Positions 36,262 through 47,085 of a DNA stretch of 64,000 bases are shown piece by piece (positions within the stretch are counted from its first letter, which is position 1; every line of letters starts with the position of its first letter). Made by a program: the position numbers and the translations under genes. This DNA comes from Pilaira anomala (Eukaryota; Mucoromycota; Mucoromycetes; Mucorales; Mucoraceae): positions 39,199-103,198 of the forward strand of contig JAIXMQ010000080.1 of assembly GCA_025716855.1 (NCBI GenBank), given 5' to 3'. The notes under the pieces are model-generated. The model made no database searches and had not been told where the DNA came from. It was given only the letters and a program-made list of their open reading frames with translations.

Positions 36262-36632
36262 ATCTCTTTTTTCTTTTTTTTCTTTTATAGCACACTCATA
36301 CACACACACACACACACGCACACACACAACTTATTCCCCCCCTCCCCCCAACACAACTTAAACCCCCTTTTCCTTTCACACACAAAAACTCAATTTCAAC
36401 CCCTTTCTTTTTTTCTTTTTTTTTTTTTTTATAACACCCCTTTTCTTTCTTGCTTTCCCCCCTTACTTTTGTAAATAACACATAACATCACATATTCCTC
36501 TTTATTTTTTTTTTTCGCAGTAAAAATAAAATAAAATAAAATAAAAATAAAAATTTAGAGTGTGGGATGATTTTGATTTATATTCAAGCATGATTATTCA
36601 AATTGACTTTAAACTTTATTAAATATAGATCT
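36262..36632. other. Convergent 3' intergenic DNA with CA repeat
   Basis: This lies between the stops of the bZIP and GW-repeat genes. It holds a CA microsatellite (36,298-36,328), C-rich patches and a T run (36,411-36,430), plus tandem AAATA/AAAAT units at 36,523-36,553. No gene is seen. Confidence 0.5.
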
Positions 36633-39600
36633 TTAATTCATTGGACATGATTCAGATAAGTGATCAGAATTACCGCAATAACGACAATTTGTCTAAAAAA
36701 GAACAATCAATATACAATGACACACACAAAAAAAAAAAAAAATTATATATACATACCTTGCACTCTGAACTTTCATGCCCAGTTTCTCCACAGTTACCAC
36801 ATCGAATTACATTATTATTCTTCCACAATTTACGATGATAATTATGACTACTTTTATTTTGTTGTTGTTGAGGTGTACTTCTCATCTCCTCACGATATCC
36901 TGCAAACAAATCTTGGTTTCCAAACCCGGCCGTCACTCTATCACCTGAACCTTCGATTTGCTTCATTCTAGTCTCTAAAGATAATACATAGCGTTTGATC
37001 TCTTCCATCTCGGTTTGTTTACGACTTTCAAACAATTGTAAAGTTTGTGCTTCTCTTTCTCGCGCTAACCCCATGATCTCTGTATACCGCGCTGTCATCA
37101 TCGACATCTCTTGTTGCATAGCATAGACCGTTTGAAGTAAACTACCGTTCTCTCGATGCAAGTTTTGACACATCAATACCAACATCTCTGGTTTCATCTC
37201 GGAAAGGTTACCAGGAAGTGGGGTTTGAATTTGTGGGCCAGAACCAATACTAGGTGCTAACGCAGATAATCCAAAGCTGTTCGTTATACTTGGTAGAGTA
37301 GGTACGATCGTTCCACTTGTACTTAACTCGGTTGACATTAATCCTGGTGGTGCTTTACTACTAGAGACGGTGGCTGTAGGTGTTGTAGCGGGTTTCTCTT
37401 CTTCCCATGGCTTCTTTTGTTCTTGTTGAATACTTTCCCAACTAATAGTAGTAGGTGTAGCAGCAGCAGCAGCAGCAGAAGAAACAGGAACAGGAATAGG
37501 TGCAGGTGCAGGTGCAGATACGGGAGCAGATACGGGTTTACTAGCAGTAGTAGTAGTAGTAGTAGTAGTAGATTTCTTCTTTGAAGCACCCCATGAAGCA
37601 GTTATCTTTGGATTACCCCATCCACCAAGTGCAGGTGTCTCGGATTCAGTATTCCAACCAGTAGACTTGACCTTTTCATTCCACCCATCACTTTCAACTG
37701 TATCATTAACAGGTCCCCAGCTTGATTTCTTTTCTTCGAGTCCAGGAGGAGGTCCTGCAACGCTTGGCTTCTCCACTACTACTTCAGCTCCCCAACTTGA
37801 ATTCGCAGAACTTTCATTAGTTTCATTCAGTGAACCCCAACCAGGTGGTGCAGTCGTAGCATTCTTATCTGTTTGAATCCAAGTAGGTGATGTACTAGCT
37901 ACAGGTGAATTCCAACCAGAATTTGTTGACTTTTCATTCCAGTTATGACTTGAAGAAGAGGACTTTTCTATAGGTGAACTGGTATTATTATTCCAATTTG
38001 ATGTTACTGGCTTCTTTTCAGTAGTAGTTGCAGTTGTAGTAACAGGTGATGCGTTCCATCCATTAGACACTTTATCAACTGGAGGTGTGTTCCAACCATT
38101 AGAGACTTTATCCACTGGAGAAGCGTTCCAACCGTTAGAGACTTTATCAACAGGTGAAGTGTTCCAACCACTACTAGCAGACTTTAAACCAGGAGGAGGA
38201 GCAGCCGCAGCAGCAGTACTTGTCTTTGTATTTAATCCAGGTGGAGGAGCAGTAGCAGCAACAGCACTTGTTTTTGTGTTCAACCCAGGAGGAGGAGGAG
38301 CACTACTTGTCTTCTTTTCATTCACAACAGGCGAGTTATTCCAATCTGACTTTTCTCCCGAATTCCAACCATTTCCACCCGTAGCACCTACAGTAGCCGT
38401 AGTAGACCAAGCACTTGAAGCAACCGATAATACAGGTGATTGTCCAGCAGCAGCAGTAGCAGATGTAGGAGTAGCATTAGGTTTTTTCCATCCATTCATA
38501 TCTATATCCTTCAAAGATTCTGTAGCAGAAGATGCTGCCGTAGCTGCATTTGACCAACTAGCCTCAGGCTTCTTGGCTGCAATAGAAGACCAACCCGTCT
38601 CTAAAGGTGGAGGCTGATCTGTCCATGCATTGGATGTAGCAGGTTCGATCTTCTTTTCTACTGTATCTTCAGATTGAAATTGAGCTCTTAAATCGTTCCA
38701 GTCTTGTACTTGATAGGTATCTGTAGAAGGTACATCAGCTACGGAAGCACAAATTGAGTTCCAGTCTTGCACATCATCGGCTTGAGAAGTCTTTTTTTCT
38801 TTCACTGGCTTCACCGTTTGTTCAACTAAAGGTTCTTCAACTACAGAACTCCATTTATCTTCAGCAACAGGAGACCACCTTTCTTCTTCTTTTTCTTCTT
38901 CTGCTTCAATCACAGGCTTGGCTTCTTCAATCATCGGCTTCTTCTCTTCAACCACAGGCTTCTTCTTTTCAGCCACAGGCTCCTTTTTCTTGGGAGTTAT
39001 CACCTTCTTTTTCTTTTCAATAGGTTTAGGCTCTACCTTGGGCTCAATGATAGGTGCAGGTGCAGGGATCTTGCTGCTTACGACTTTTTTGAGTGGTGGA
39101 AGATCGGATGCTAAAGGCTTTCTGTTATCAAATTTCTTGTATTCAACCTTCTTCTCCTCTACCACTGCAGGCTTTTTCTCGGCTTTTTTCTCTTCAACCA
39201 TCACCTTCTTCCTTTTTTCAGGCTTCATTTCTTCAACCTTCTTTTCCTCAGGCTTCTTCTCTTCCATCACCGTCTTGACAGGCTCGGCCTTTTTGACAGG
39301 CTCAGGAGTGATAGGAAGGGACTTGACAACCGCAGTCTTGACAGGTTCAACCTTGGGAGATTCAACCTTCTTGACAGGTTCAGGCTTAGGAGACTCTACC
39401 TTCTTGACAGGTTCAGGCTTAGGAGACTCTACCTTCTTGACAGGTTCAGACTTGGGAGATTCGACCTTTTTGACAGATTCAGCCTTCTTGGCAGATTCAA
39501 CCTTAGGAGACTCGACCTTCTTCATATCCACCGGTTCAGCAGGAGGAGTGAGGGTAACCGGTTTCTTGAAAGGCGATTTCTTTACAGGAGAAGAAACAGT

Positions 39601-41394
39601 AGGCATCGGTTCCAACTGTTGAGCAGGAGTCGAAGTACCACTACTTCCAGACTTTTTCTTACTTGACTTCTTTTCAGGTACATCAATACCCATTGACTTG
39701 AGTAAAGAATTCTGACGTTTCAAAGCCAAATTATCACCTTGAATTCGCATACCTTCCTTCAAGAACAAGGCACCAAGGATACCAGCCAATTCACGACGAC
39801 CTGTTTGAACGCCTTCTTCAAATTTATGTACCAACATATTTCTTTGTTTACGTAAATCATGATGCGCCTCCAAGAAACGCTTGACTTCAGTTTCAATCGT
39901 AATTGCTTCCACCATTTCTCCTTCTTGTAATAAAGGCTCTAAACAGACTAAAGCGAGTTCACAAAACACAGATTCAGTGAATACTTTTTCAGAGAACATA
40001 GTACGGAATTTTTGACGAATTGTGTAATATCCACTTTCCAATTTCTTGATATTCTTTTTAAATTCTTTATTATTTAATTTTTCTAATCGACCACTCAAGT
40101 TTGGACGTGAAGATGTTTGATAATCCTTGAAAAAATTATCAATCGATGCACAATACTCATTCACCATGTGATCTATACCAGTTACGAGTTTTCCCTTGAG
40201 TCCATCTATTTCCTTTGAGGTAGTGAATTCCCCCATACTACGTAGCGACTTGACCGATTGTTCAATCTTGAGAGCATTTTTCACTAGCCCTTTATCGGTT
40301 CCACGTGCAGCCATTCTTTCACCCAAGTCTGACATGGTAGATACGACCAACATGCAAAAGTCCTTGTACAATACATCAGCCTCTTCCAATACCTTGGGTA
40401 AAAACTCGGCATTAAATTCCTTTGCACATCTCTTAAGCGTTTCCAAATGATGTTTCAACATCTCATCAACTTTAATCAATTCCTCTTCTGTCGATTTCTT
40501 ATTCTTGTATTGTTGTTGTTCTTTACTCCAACGATCCACAAACGAAACATACTTTTGATCCGCTACGAATTTATCCATACGCGCCTGACATCCTTTACCT
40601 AACAATCCACTACGTCTTTCTTCCAACTTTGCAAGTTTTTCTAAAAACTCGTTTAAGGGCGCCCATGTCGATTCTAACGCGAAACTTAATTCTTTCAGAA
40701 CTTGATTGACAGCGGTATGCTCATGTTCGTTAAAGATAGTACGATCGAGTTCAAGATCAGCAGGGGTCTTTGCAACTGGTTTGTGATGATGACACGTAGG
40801 TGTGGTATGTGATAAAAGGATATCGCCTGTCAAATTCTTGAGTAAATGAAAGCAATCGGAAGGTAAACAAAGTGCTTGTTTTTCAATAATAAGGGGATCC
40901 AACAATTGTGAAGGATCTTTTGGATCTTCTACAAGTGGTATAGCGTCAGGAAACGGGTTAAATTCCACAGGTTCAAATGAATCAGGTAATCCAGCTTGTC
41001 CACTGGGTAAGGTCATCCATAATTGACAACCTTTCAAGATCTCGGTCAACAAACTTTCTTCTTCTTCTTCTACTTGATCAGGTTTCCAAGCTTCTGCCAA
41101 CTCTTCAAATTTCTTTCCAAGCTGAATAGAATCTTCCTTTTTACCAACTACTTGTTCTTCATGACCTGAATAGTTGATTTGGTATTTTCCTGCTTGTAAT
41201 GTATAGGAGCGTAAACTGTCTGGTACGATTTCTTCTTGAGTCTTTGCGCTCCATACGAAGTGCTTCTTGTAGATATATTGGGCCCATTCACGACAGTACA
41301 AACTACGCGTTTCACTATCACAAGCTCTAAATCCTTTTAGTTCTTTGGATATAGTACTCTGCTCGACTCGTAATAGTTGGATTGGTGTCTCCAT
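36633..41394 (-). CDS. GW-repeat, PPGL-motif, double zinc-knuckle protein, 1565 aa
   Basis: No known full-length family is recognised. Exon 1 (41,394-36,757) and exon 2 (36,692-36,633) join in phase 0. Residues 1-600 form a mostly alpha-helical region without a domain I know. Residues about 620-865 are low-complexity K/P/E/V, with an 11-residue unit KKVESPKPEPV repeated at least four times. Residues about 875-1320 carry about 25 tryptophans in GW, WG, SW or WN settings, including four tandem 12-residue units with NGWN and PVDKVS. Mixed in are five PPGL motifs (plus one PPGW). Residues about 1398-1485 are predicted coiled coil. The C-terminus has two CCHC zinc knuckles, CGNCGETGHESSEC and CRYCGNSDHLSESC, one on each side of the intron. 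GW repeats can bind Argonautes, PPGL binds GYF domains, and zinc knuckles bind single-stranded RNA; the role in RNA silencing or mRNA decay is therefore inferred. Confidence 0.85.
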
Positions 41395-41539
41395 TTTATA
41401 AACAAAAAAAAAAAACAAAAAAAAAAAGAGAGAAAAAATGGAAATAAAACTTTTATTTTTTTTTTTCTATTTTTTTTTTTTATTTTTTCTATTTTATCAT
41501 TTATTATATATAGGTCTTTTAAACTTTTCTCTTTTTGTA
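41395..41539. promoter_or_regulatory. Short divergent promoter, 145 bp
   Basis: Only 145 bp separate the start codons of the GW-repeat gene (minus) and the coiled-coil gene (plus). The interval is nearly all A and T runs, with TATTATATATAG at about 41,502-41,513. Such a short bidirectional promoter suggests co-expression. No specific binding site is claimed. Confidence 0.5.
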
Positions 41540-43315
41540 ATGTTGAATGAGAACAATAAAAGAGGATCAAGTTATTTATTTGACGCAGAAGAAGAAGAGG
41601 ACGAAGTAGACGAATGGGAAAAAGAAGCTATTTCTTCTTCTAGGTAAAAAGGAGTGAACCAAAAAAAAAAAAAAAAAAAAAAGGGTTGTCAAACTATTTT
41701 ACATATTTTAATATAAATAAAAAAAAAAAAAAGTAAACGTCCAGAACAACCTAACGTATTTGCAAGACAAATTGAAATATTAGACGAACAATACAGTGAA
41801 TTATGGTATATTATAAACCTGGCAAAAAGGAGAAAGGGGAAAGGTTATAGAAAAAGAGCACTGATATTATATTTAGTGATACAACAGTTGATTTAGAACA
41901 ACAATTAAAAGCATTACAAAGTACTTTACAAGCGCTTGATGAAGAGGAACTAGAATTACTAAAAGAACAAGACCAATTGAAAAAAGAGGTTATTTGTTTA
42001 ACTGAACTCATACTATCTTTTTATATCAAACGATACTTATATATATATATTTTTACAGTATATTCAATCCATCCAAACAACTCTATCTCGTATTCAAACT
42101 ACAGATCCACCAGAAGAACAAGAACCAACACCTTTCAAGACCAATGCCAAATTATGCGCTAAACTTCAATCTCGTTTAGAGTACTGGGACAAACTATTTG
42201 AATCCAAATTAACTCAAGAATTCTCTCAAAAAAAGATTAAAGATCTAATGCATGAATATCGATTTACTGAATTCGATATCCTTAATTTAACTGCTGAAAT
42301 TGAAGGATATCGTGCACGTATTCAGTCATTAGATCATGAAACTTTAAAATTAAATTCATTACCTCAAATACTACCTATTCTAAAGTAAGTATTATTTTTT
42401 TTTTTTTCCTTTTTATGAGAAGAAGTTTAACTGATAACTTATATAAAAAAAAGAACTGAAACGGAAAATTATAAATCTGAAATTGAAAAAGCAACTAAAT
42501 CACTTGAAGAGCTTGAACAAGAATCCATCAAACCATTATTAATCGAATTATCTCAACTCAAAATAGCTAATCCATTAATTCAAGATCAATTTAAAAAAGC
42601 AATTGAGTACGTTGAATTGCTTACGAAAGATTTAGAAATTATATTTGATGCGGCCGTCAAACAACGCGCTATTCAACTCTTTATTACCTTTGTTAATCAA
42701 ATCAAACAAGAATCTCAACCAGATACCGATACCTTGGAAAATTTCACAAAGACTGTACAAGAGAATATTGACCGATTACTTGAAAAAAAAGGATCAAATC
42801 AACCTAATAAAAGTGATAAAGAGTTGGAACTCACAAAAAAGTTGGTAGATGATTACTTTGAATCCAAAAAAGATACATTGGGTCAACAAAAGAACAAGAA
42901 AACATTATCTGAAAAGGTCCTTGCTTTAAAAGAATATCAAGCTCAATTAGAAGAACAATGGACGCATGACTTTGATTCTTGTCTTGACGCCATTTCTGCA
43001 TTGTAAAGTATTTAGATAATCGATACATTTTTTTTTTATTGATTTTTTTTTTTAAGGGACGGACTAAGAACAAGGTTATCAGATACGCTCTTTAACCATT
43101 CACATTCTACAGACGATTTAATTTTGACACCTGAATCCTATACATCGTTACAAGCTGAACTCGAGTTCCGTACCAGAGAACTAAAAACAAGAATAAACGA
43201 ACTAAAAAACGCAATTGAAGATCCTCATGAAAATCATTTATTTGAAGACTACAGAAGATTATTCTCTAGTTTTTATACAGATCCAGAAGAATTCCTTGAT
43301 TTAATCAAAAAGTAA
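41540..43315 (+). CDS. Coiled-coil protein of unknown function, 473 aa
   Basis: Six exons join in phase: 41,540-41,643; 41,734-41,805; 41,877-41,988; 42,059-42,384; 42,454-43,002; 43,057-43,315, giving 473 residues. The protein starts with an acidic segment (DAEEEEDEVDEWEKE), then is almost entirely helical and charged with long heptad-like stretches, for example LEQQLKALQSTLQALDEEEL (about 67-86) and a second set through the C-terminus. I see no enzymatic motif, signal peptide or membrane segment. The overall build recalls structural subunits of kinetochore, augmin (HAUS) or tethering complexes, but no diagnostic motif supports naming one. It shares a 145-bp promoter with the GW-repeat gene. 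The intron at 41,989 has a weak GTTATT donor; it is supported by frame and by the acceptor TTTTTACAG. Confidence 0.75.
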
Positions 43316-43395
43316 AATTTTTTTTTTTTTTTATTCACATTTTAATAAAGAAAAAAGTATGGCAACAAGTCGTAAATTTCTTTTCTTTCTTTCTT

Positions 43396-45036
43396 TCAAG
43401 ATCTGGTAGCGGCTTGTTTACCTGCTACTCTTCCAAATACAACACATTCTAATAATGAGTTACCAGCTAATCGATTATGTCCATGCACTCCACCCGTCAC
43501 TTCTCCAGCACCGAACAATCCTTCAATAGGTGACCCATCTTCCTTTAAAATTGCTGCATTCTCATTCATCGATAATCCACCCATCGTATAATGAACCACA
43601 GGTGTAATGATTGCAACCCAATACGTAATATTCTCACTCGGTATCAAGCGATCAGGAAAATTGGTCTTTCCAAATGCATCTGGTTCCTTGGTCTCTAAAT
43701 GCTCATCATAGTCTTTAAATTCATTCTCAAGAAGTTCTTTATCTACATCCAAAAGTTTAGCTAAATTATCAATTCCCTCTACTTGTTTAAAGAACCCCTT
43801 TGACGCGTAAAATCCTAAAGTACTCTTTCCAAATCCTTCTACTGCTTTCTCCGTTAAGATCATATAGGCGCCAGCATACTTATCAGGTAATGTCTTGCTT
43901 AATAATCCTTCAGGACGTGCATGCACTGTCTCGGTCTGTCTGTAGACTGCAGAAGAAACAATATCTCGAAGTGTGAGTTCGTCTGTGAATCTTTTACCTT
44001 GTCCGTTTAAAAGGATACCACCGTATGCACGTAATGCTTCAGGTGCTAAGAACTTGGTAGGTGAACTAGGGTCATTTGGATCAATGAAACCTGTGGGATG
44101 AATTTGAACTTGATCCTATATATCGTTATCATGAGTATAATATTGTTTGTTTGTTTACTTTATTCTATAATTCATTATTACCATATCGCGAATTTCAGCT
44201 CCGACAGATAACCCAAGACGTACACCATCACCACTTGCCCAAGGACCATTGGTTGTGGCCGTATCTACTAACTGAGGAGCAAATTCATTCAAGAGAGAAC
44301 TGGATCCATCCTGTAAATACTTTCCAGTCTGACCAGCGAAACCACCCGTTGTCAAGATGACAGCATCAGCATGAATTTCCTCTTTTGTTTCTTCTTCAGT
44401 TTCGGGATTTCTTTTCAATACCTGAACACCGACCACCTTTTCTTGTTCAGTTAATAAACTCAAGACACGCGTATTTGTCAAGACCTGAACGTCATCAAAA
44501 GAAAGTAACTTCTTTTTAAGCGTATCCACGATTTTCCAGCCCACAGGTACAGGTCGTCCATTTTGAGCAGGACAACGATGGGTACGAGCGTGAGAATGAC
44601 CACCACATCTAGAAACAACCGAAAGATCTAAAGCTGGATTTCCATCCTGTTGTTGGATACTTTGTTGAATTAACCAGTCCAGCGCAGGTCGACTTTCATC
44701 TACTAATTTGATCACAAGATCCTTTTGAGAGATACCTGCACCCGATTTCAAAGTATCTTGGATAAAAGCATCACGCGTATCACCTTTCGATGGTTCAATT
44801 GCATTGATACCTGATGTGGCCTTCATCGAGTTACCACCGATATTCTTTTCTTTTTCAATCAAGATCACTTTTGCTTGGTGGTGGTGATTATTATGGGCTT
44901 CAATAGCTGCTGTTAAGCCGGCTAAACCTCCTCCAACTACAATCACTGTATTTTGTTGTTGACTCATTTTATGAAAATATCTGTAATAAAGAAACGAAAG
45001 AATAAATATAAAAAGTAAATGATGAAATAACTTCAT
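43396..45036 (-). CDS. OSM1: Soluble fumarate reductase (Osm1/Frd1-like)
   Basis: An FAD enzyme that reduces fumarate to succinate, reoxidising FADH2 when oxygen is short; in yeast this supports disulfide formation in the ER and redox balance in mitochondria. Exons 45,036-44,182 and 44,115-43,396 join in phase 0 to give 524 residues. After an N-terminal hydrophobic stretch (about residues 6-18), the FAD loop VIVVGGGLAGLTAAIEA (about 32-48) appears, then GGNSMKATSGINA, the active-site region GGHSHARTHR, and the C-terminal GLFGAGEVTGGVHGHNRLAG. These are hallmark positions of the family. A second Met at 44,967 (MSQQQN) removes the hydrophobic N-terminus, so two forms may be made. The gene's 3' end is convergent with the coiled-coil gene, with 80 bp between stops. 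Confidence 0.93.
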
Positions 45037-45313
45037 TTTTTAGAGATAAAAAGGGAAGGGGACACGGGACTGGGTACTTTTTTTTTTTTTTTTTTTTTTA
45101 AGGTTTCTTTTTTTAACTAGTTGCTTTTTTTTTTGAGACATTTTTTTTTTTTTTATCACCCGTTTAATTCATGGCATGATTTTTTTTACCTTGAAAGTAA
45201 TAATCTGGGTTGAGTTATAAAGAGTTTAGTTGTAAAAGAAGCCATTTTATTTATCTTATTTATTTGAAAGAGGAGGAGAGTTTTTATATAATAAAATTCT
45301 AAATCACATGATT
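45037..45313. other. Fumarate reductase promoter / acyltransferase 3' region
   Basis: This 277-bp spacer lies between two minus-strand genes. It is dominated by T runs at 45,077-45,099 and 45,141-45,154. No gene or clear element is seen. Confidence 0.5.
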
Positions 45314-46608
45314 TCACCAGGAAGATTCATTCCACATCACAGCTCTATCTAACCCATCCGTCCAATCCTTTCTCAACGTATCCAAGATATGATCCTTTTC
45401 CGCCCACCTGTCTCTTAACCAATTTCCTAATTCTTCTTCATCCTTTGGTAAATCCTTGATAGCAAATCTTCTACAATGGACATGGAAATCATATTCAGGC
45501 CATAAAGAACGTACGTGAATTCGAACCATGCTTGGTGCTTGATTAAACAACTTTTTATGATCACGATGTCGATAGGCAATGGTAAAATCATATACATAAT
45601 TTACATGAGATCCTCTAAATTCGTTCACACACGATACAAACCCCTTTGTACGAGGCAATAAAACATGGTCCATGATAGGATATCCTCTGGCTCTTGAAAA
45701 GTTTTGTGCTTCGTATAGTTTCTTTAGTGTCACTCGAGATCCTTCCACGTAATTGATGATCCAGGCTGGTGTCTCGAGTCGTTTCATCGTGCTGAATGTA
45801 GCATGGATTCTCTTTTGATCTTCTGTCCAGTTACGCTTTACGTAAATAAATCCTGCCAACTACAAGATAAAAAAAAAAGGGTATGCGTGTTTGTTACGTG
45901 TCTCTGTAGTATAGTAAACCAAAATCACTTACCCACATACCCCAGCCGAAAAATGGCAACTATAATTCATGCCAATGAGTTACTTGGATACAAAAAGTAT
46001 CTAATATATATTGCAACTTACATATTTAACTGAATCCTTGACAAAGTACTACCAATTTTTTTTTTTTTTGGTTTTAATAATAAAATTCCTTTTTTTTTTA
46101 CACACATACACACACAACTTACTTTACAATTATCGAGCATACCTCTTCTACTAGCAAGTGCATTAATTAAATAAATATCAATGGATGATTGATGATTGCA
46201 TACAACAAGTGCATTTTCTTTATAAGGAATTTTATCTCCGGAGAAAGTAATATGCGCTTTTTTACGTTTCTATACAAAAAAAAAAAAGTTTTTTTTTTTT
46301 TTTTAAAAAAAGAAACACGGACATGACAATAAAGAAATGTTACCTCAAAAACATATTGCATGATTCTCCAAACAGTACCCACAAGTTTCGAGTTAATTCT
46401 CACCATTAGTCTTTCAGAAAAGGGTCTCAAGACAAATGAAGAGATTTGAATCATATTTAAAGTACCTGCCATACTTTTTATTTTATTAACTTTGTCAAAA
46501 TAAAAAAAACCTTATTTATTTATTTATTTATTTTTTTTACCCAAAAAGTGTTACACTGTAAAACACTGCATTGACTGTATCGGATACACCTCGAATGATT
46601 AGACTCAT
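45314..46608 (-). CDS. 1-acylglycerol-3-phosphate-type acyltransferase (PlsC family)
   Basis: Transfers a fatty acyl group to a lysophospholipid at ER or lipid-droplet membranes; closest to the LCLAT1/AGPAT5/Cst26 subgroup. Five exons join in phase: 46,608-46,541; 46,473-46,344; 46,269-46,123; 45,959-45,933; 45,859-45,314, giving 305 residues. The catalytic block NHQSSID (NHx4D form, about residue 90) lies in exon 3. PFFGWGMW, typical of the second block, is in a 27-nt exon. FVEG-type block III appears as NYVEGSR, and block IV as LLPRTKGF, giving the full set of PlsC motifs. Membrane segments flank the catalytic region. The C-terminal portion (YDFHVHCRRFAIKDLP) matches the LCLAT1-like extension. 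The exact lysolipid substrate cannot be read from sequence; lysophosphatidylinositol or lysophosphatidate are the usual ones. Confidence 0.88.
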
Positions 46609-47085
46609 AACTATTTTCAAAATAATAAAACGTAGTAGTAGTAGTAGATCTTTTTTTCTTTTTCTTTTGACAAGGGCCGAAACAATGCGAGGGAAAAAAA
46701 AAAAAAAAGTGTAATACAAATATTCAATTTCAAGTGGACATTTAATTCATGAATTTGACAAAAAGATCGTCTTACTTTTGAGACCTACTATTATACAATA
46801 GAATGATTTAGACCTTTTTAAGGTTCAAAACAGATCCAATGGTTTAACCCAAGTTACACTCTTGTTAATAAATCAGTGGAATAATACATTAGATTGCATC
46901 TAATTGATTCTGGTTCTTTCAATTGTACACAATGATCAAAAAAAAAAAAAAGGGGGGGGGGGAGAGAGGAGAGAGAAAGAGTAACAAGCAGTAGTTATAT
47001 TACGAGATTAAGAGTTTTATTAAATTATGTTTTGTGTAAAAATAAGTTATATGTATATAAGATATAAATGTTTTTTTTTCTTCTT
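46609..47085. other. Intergenic DNA between acyltransferase and permease genes
   Basis: A 477-bp spacer between two minus-strand genes: the acyltransferase promoter and the permease 3' region. It shows an AGT microsatellite (46,632-46,647), an A/G-rich patch (46,938-46,981) with a nine-base G run, and no gene. Confidence 0.5.

Noticed and set aside
38087..38617. A 176-codon plus-strand open frame
   Set aside because: Antisense shadow of the GW/PPGL repeat region; its FQPLETLSTGE repeats mirror the 36-bp tandem units.
38918..39622. A 234-codon plus-strand open frame rich in S, F, T and G
   Set aside because: It is the antisense of the K/P/E-repeat part of the 1565-residue minus-strand gene; its composition (FFSS, TGS repeats) is the reverse complement of that low-complexity segment.
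46866..46981. G9/A-rich tract as a possible G-quadruplex
   Set aside because: Only one G run long enough is present; a quadruplex needs four G tracts.
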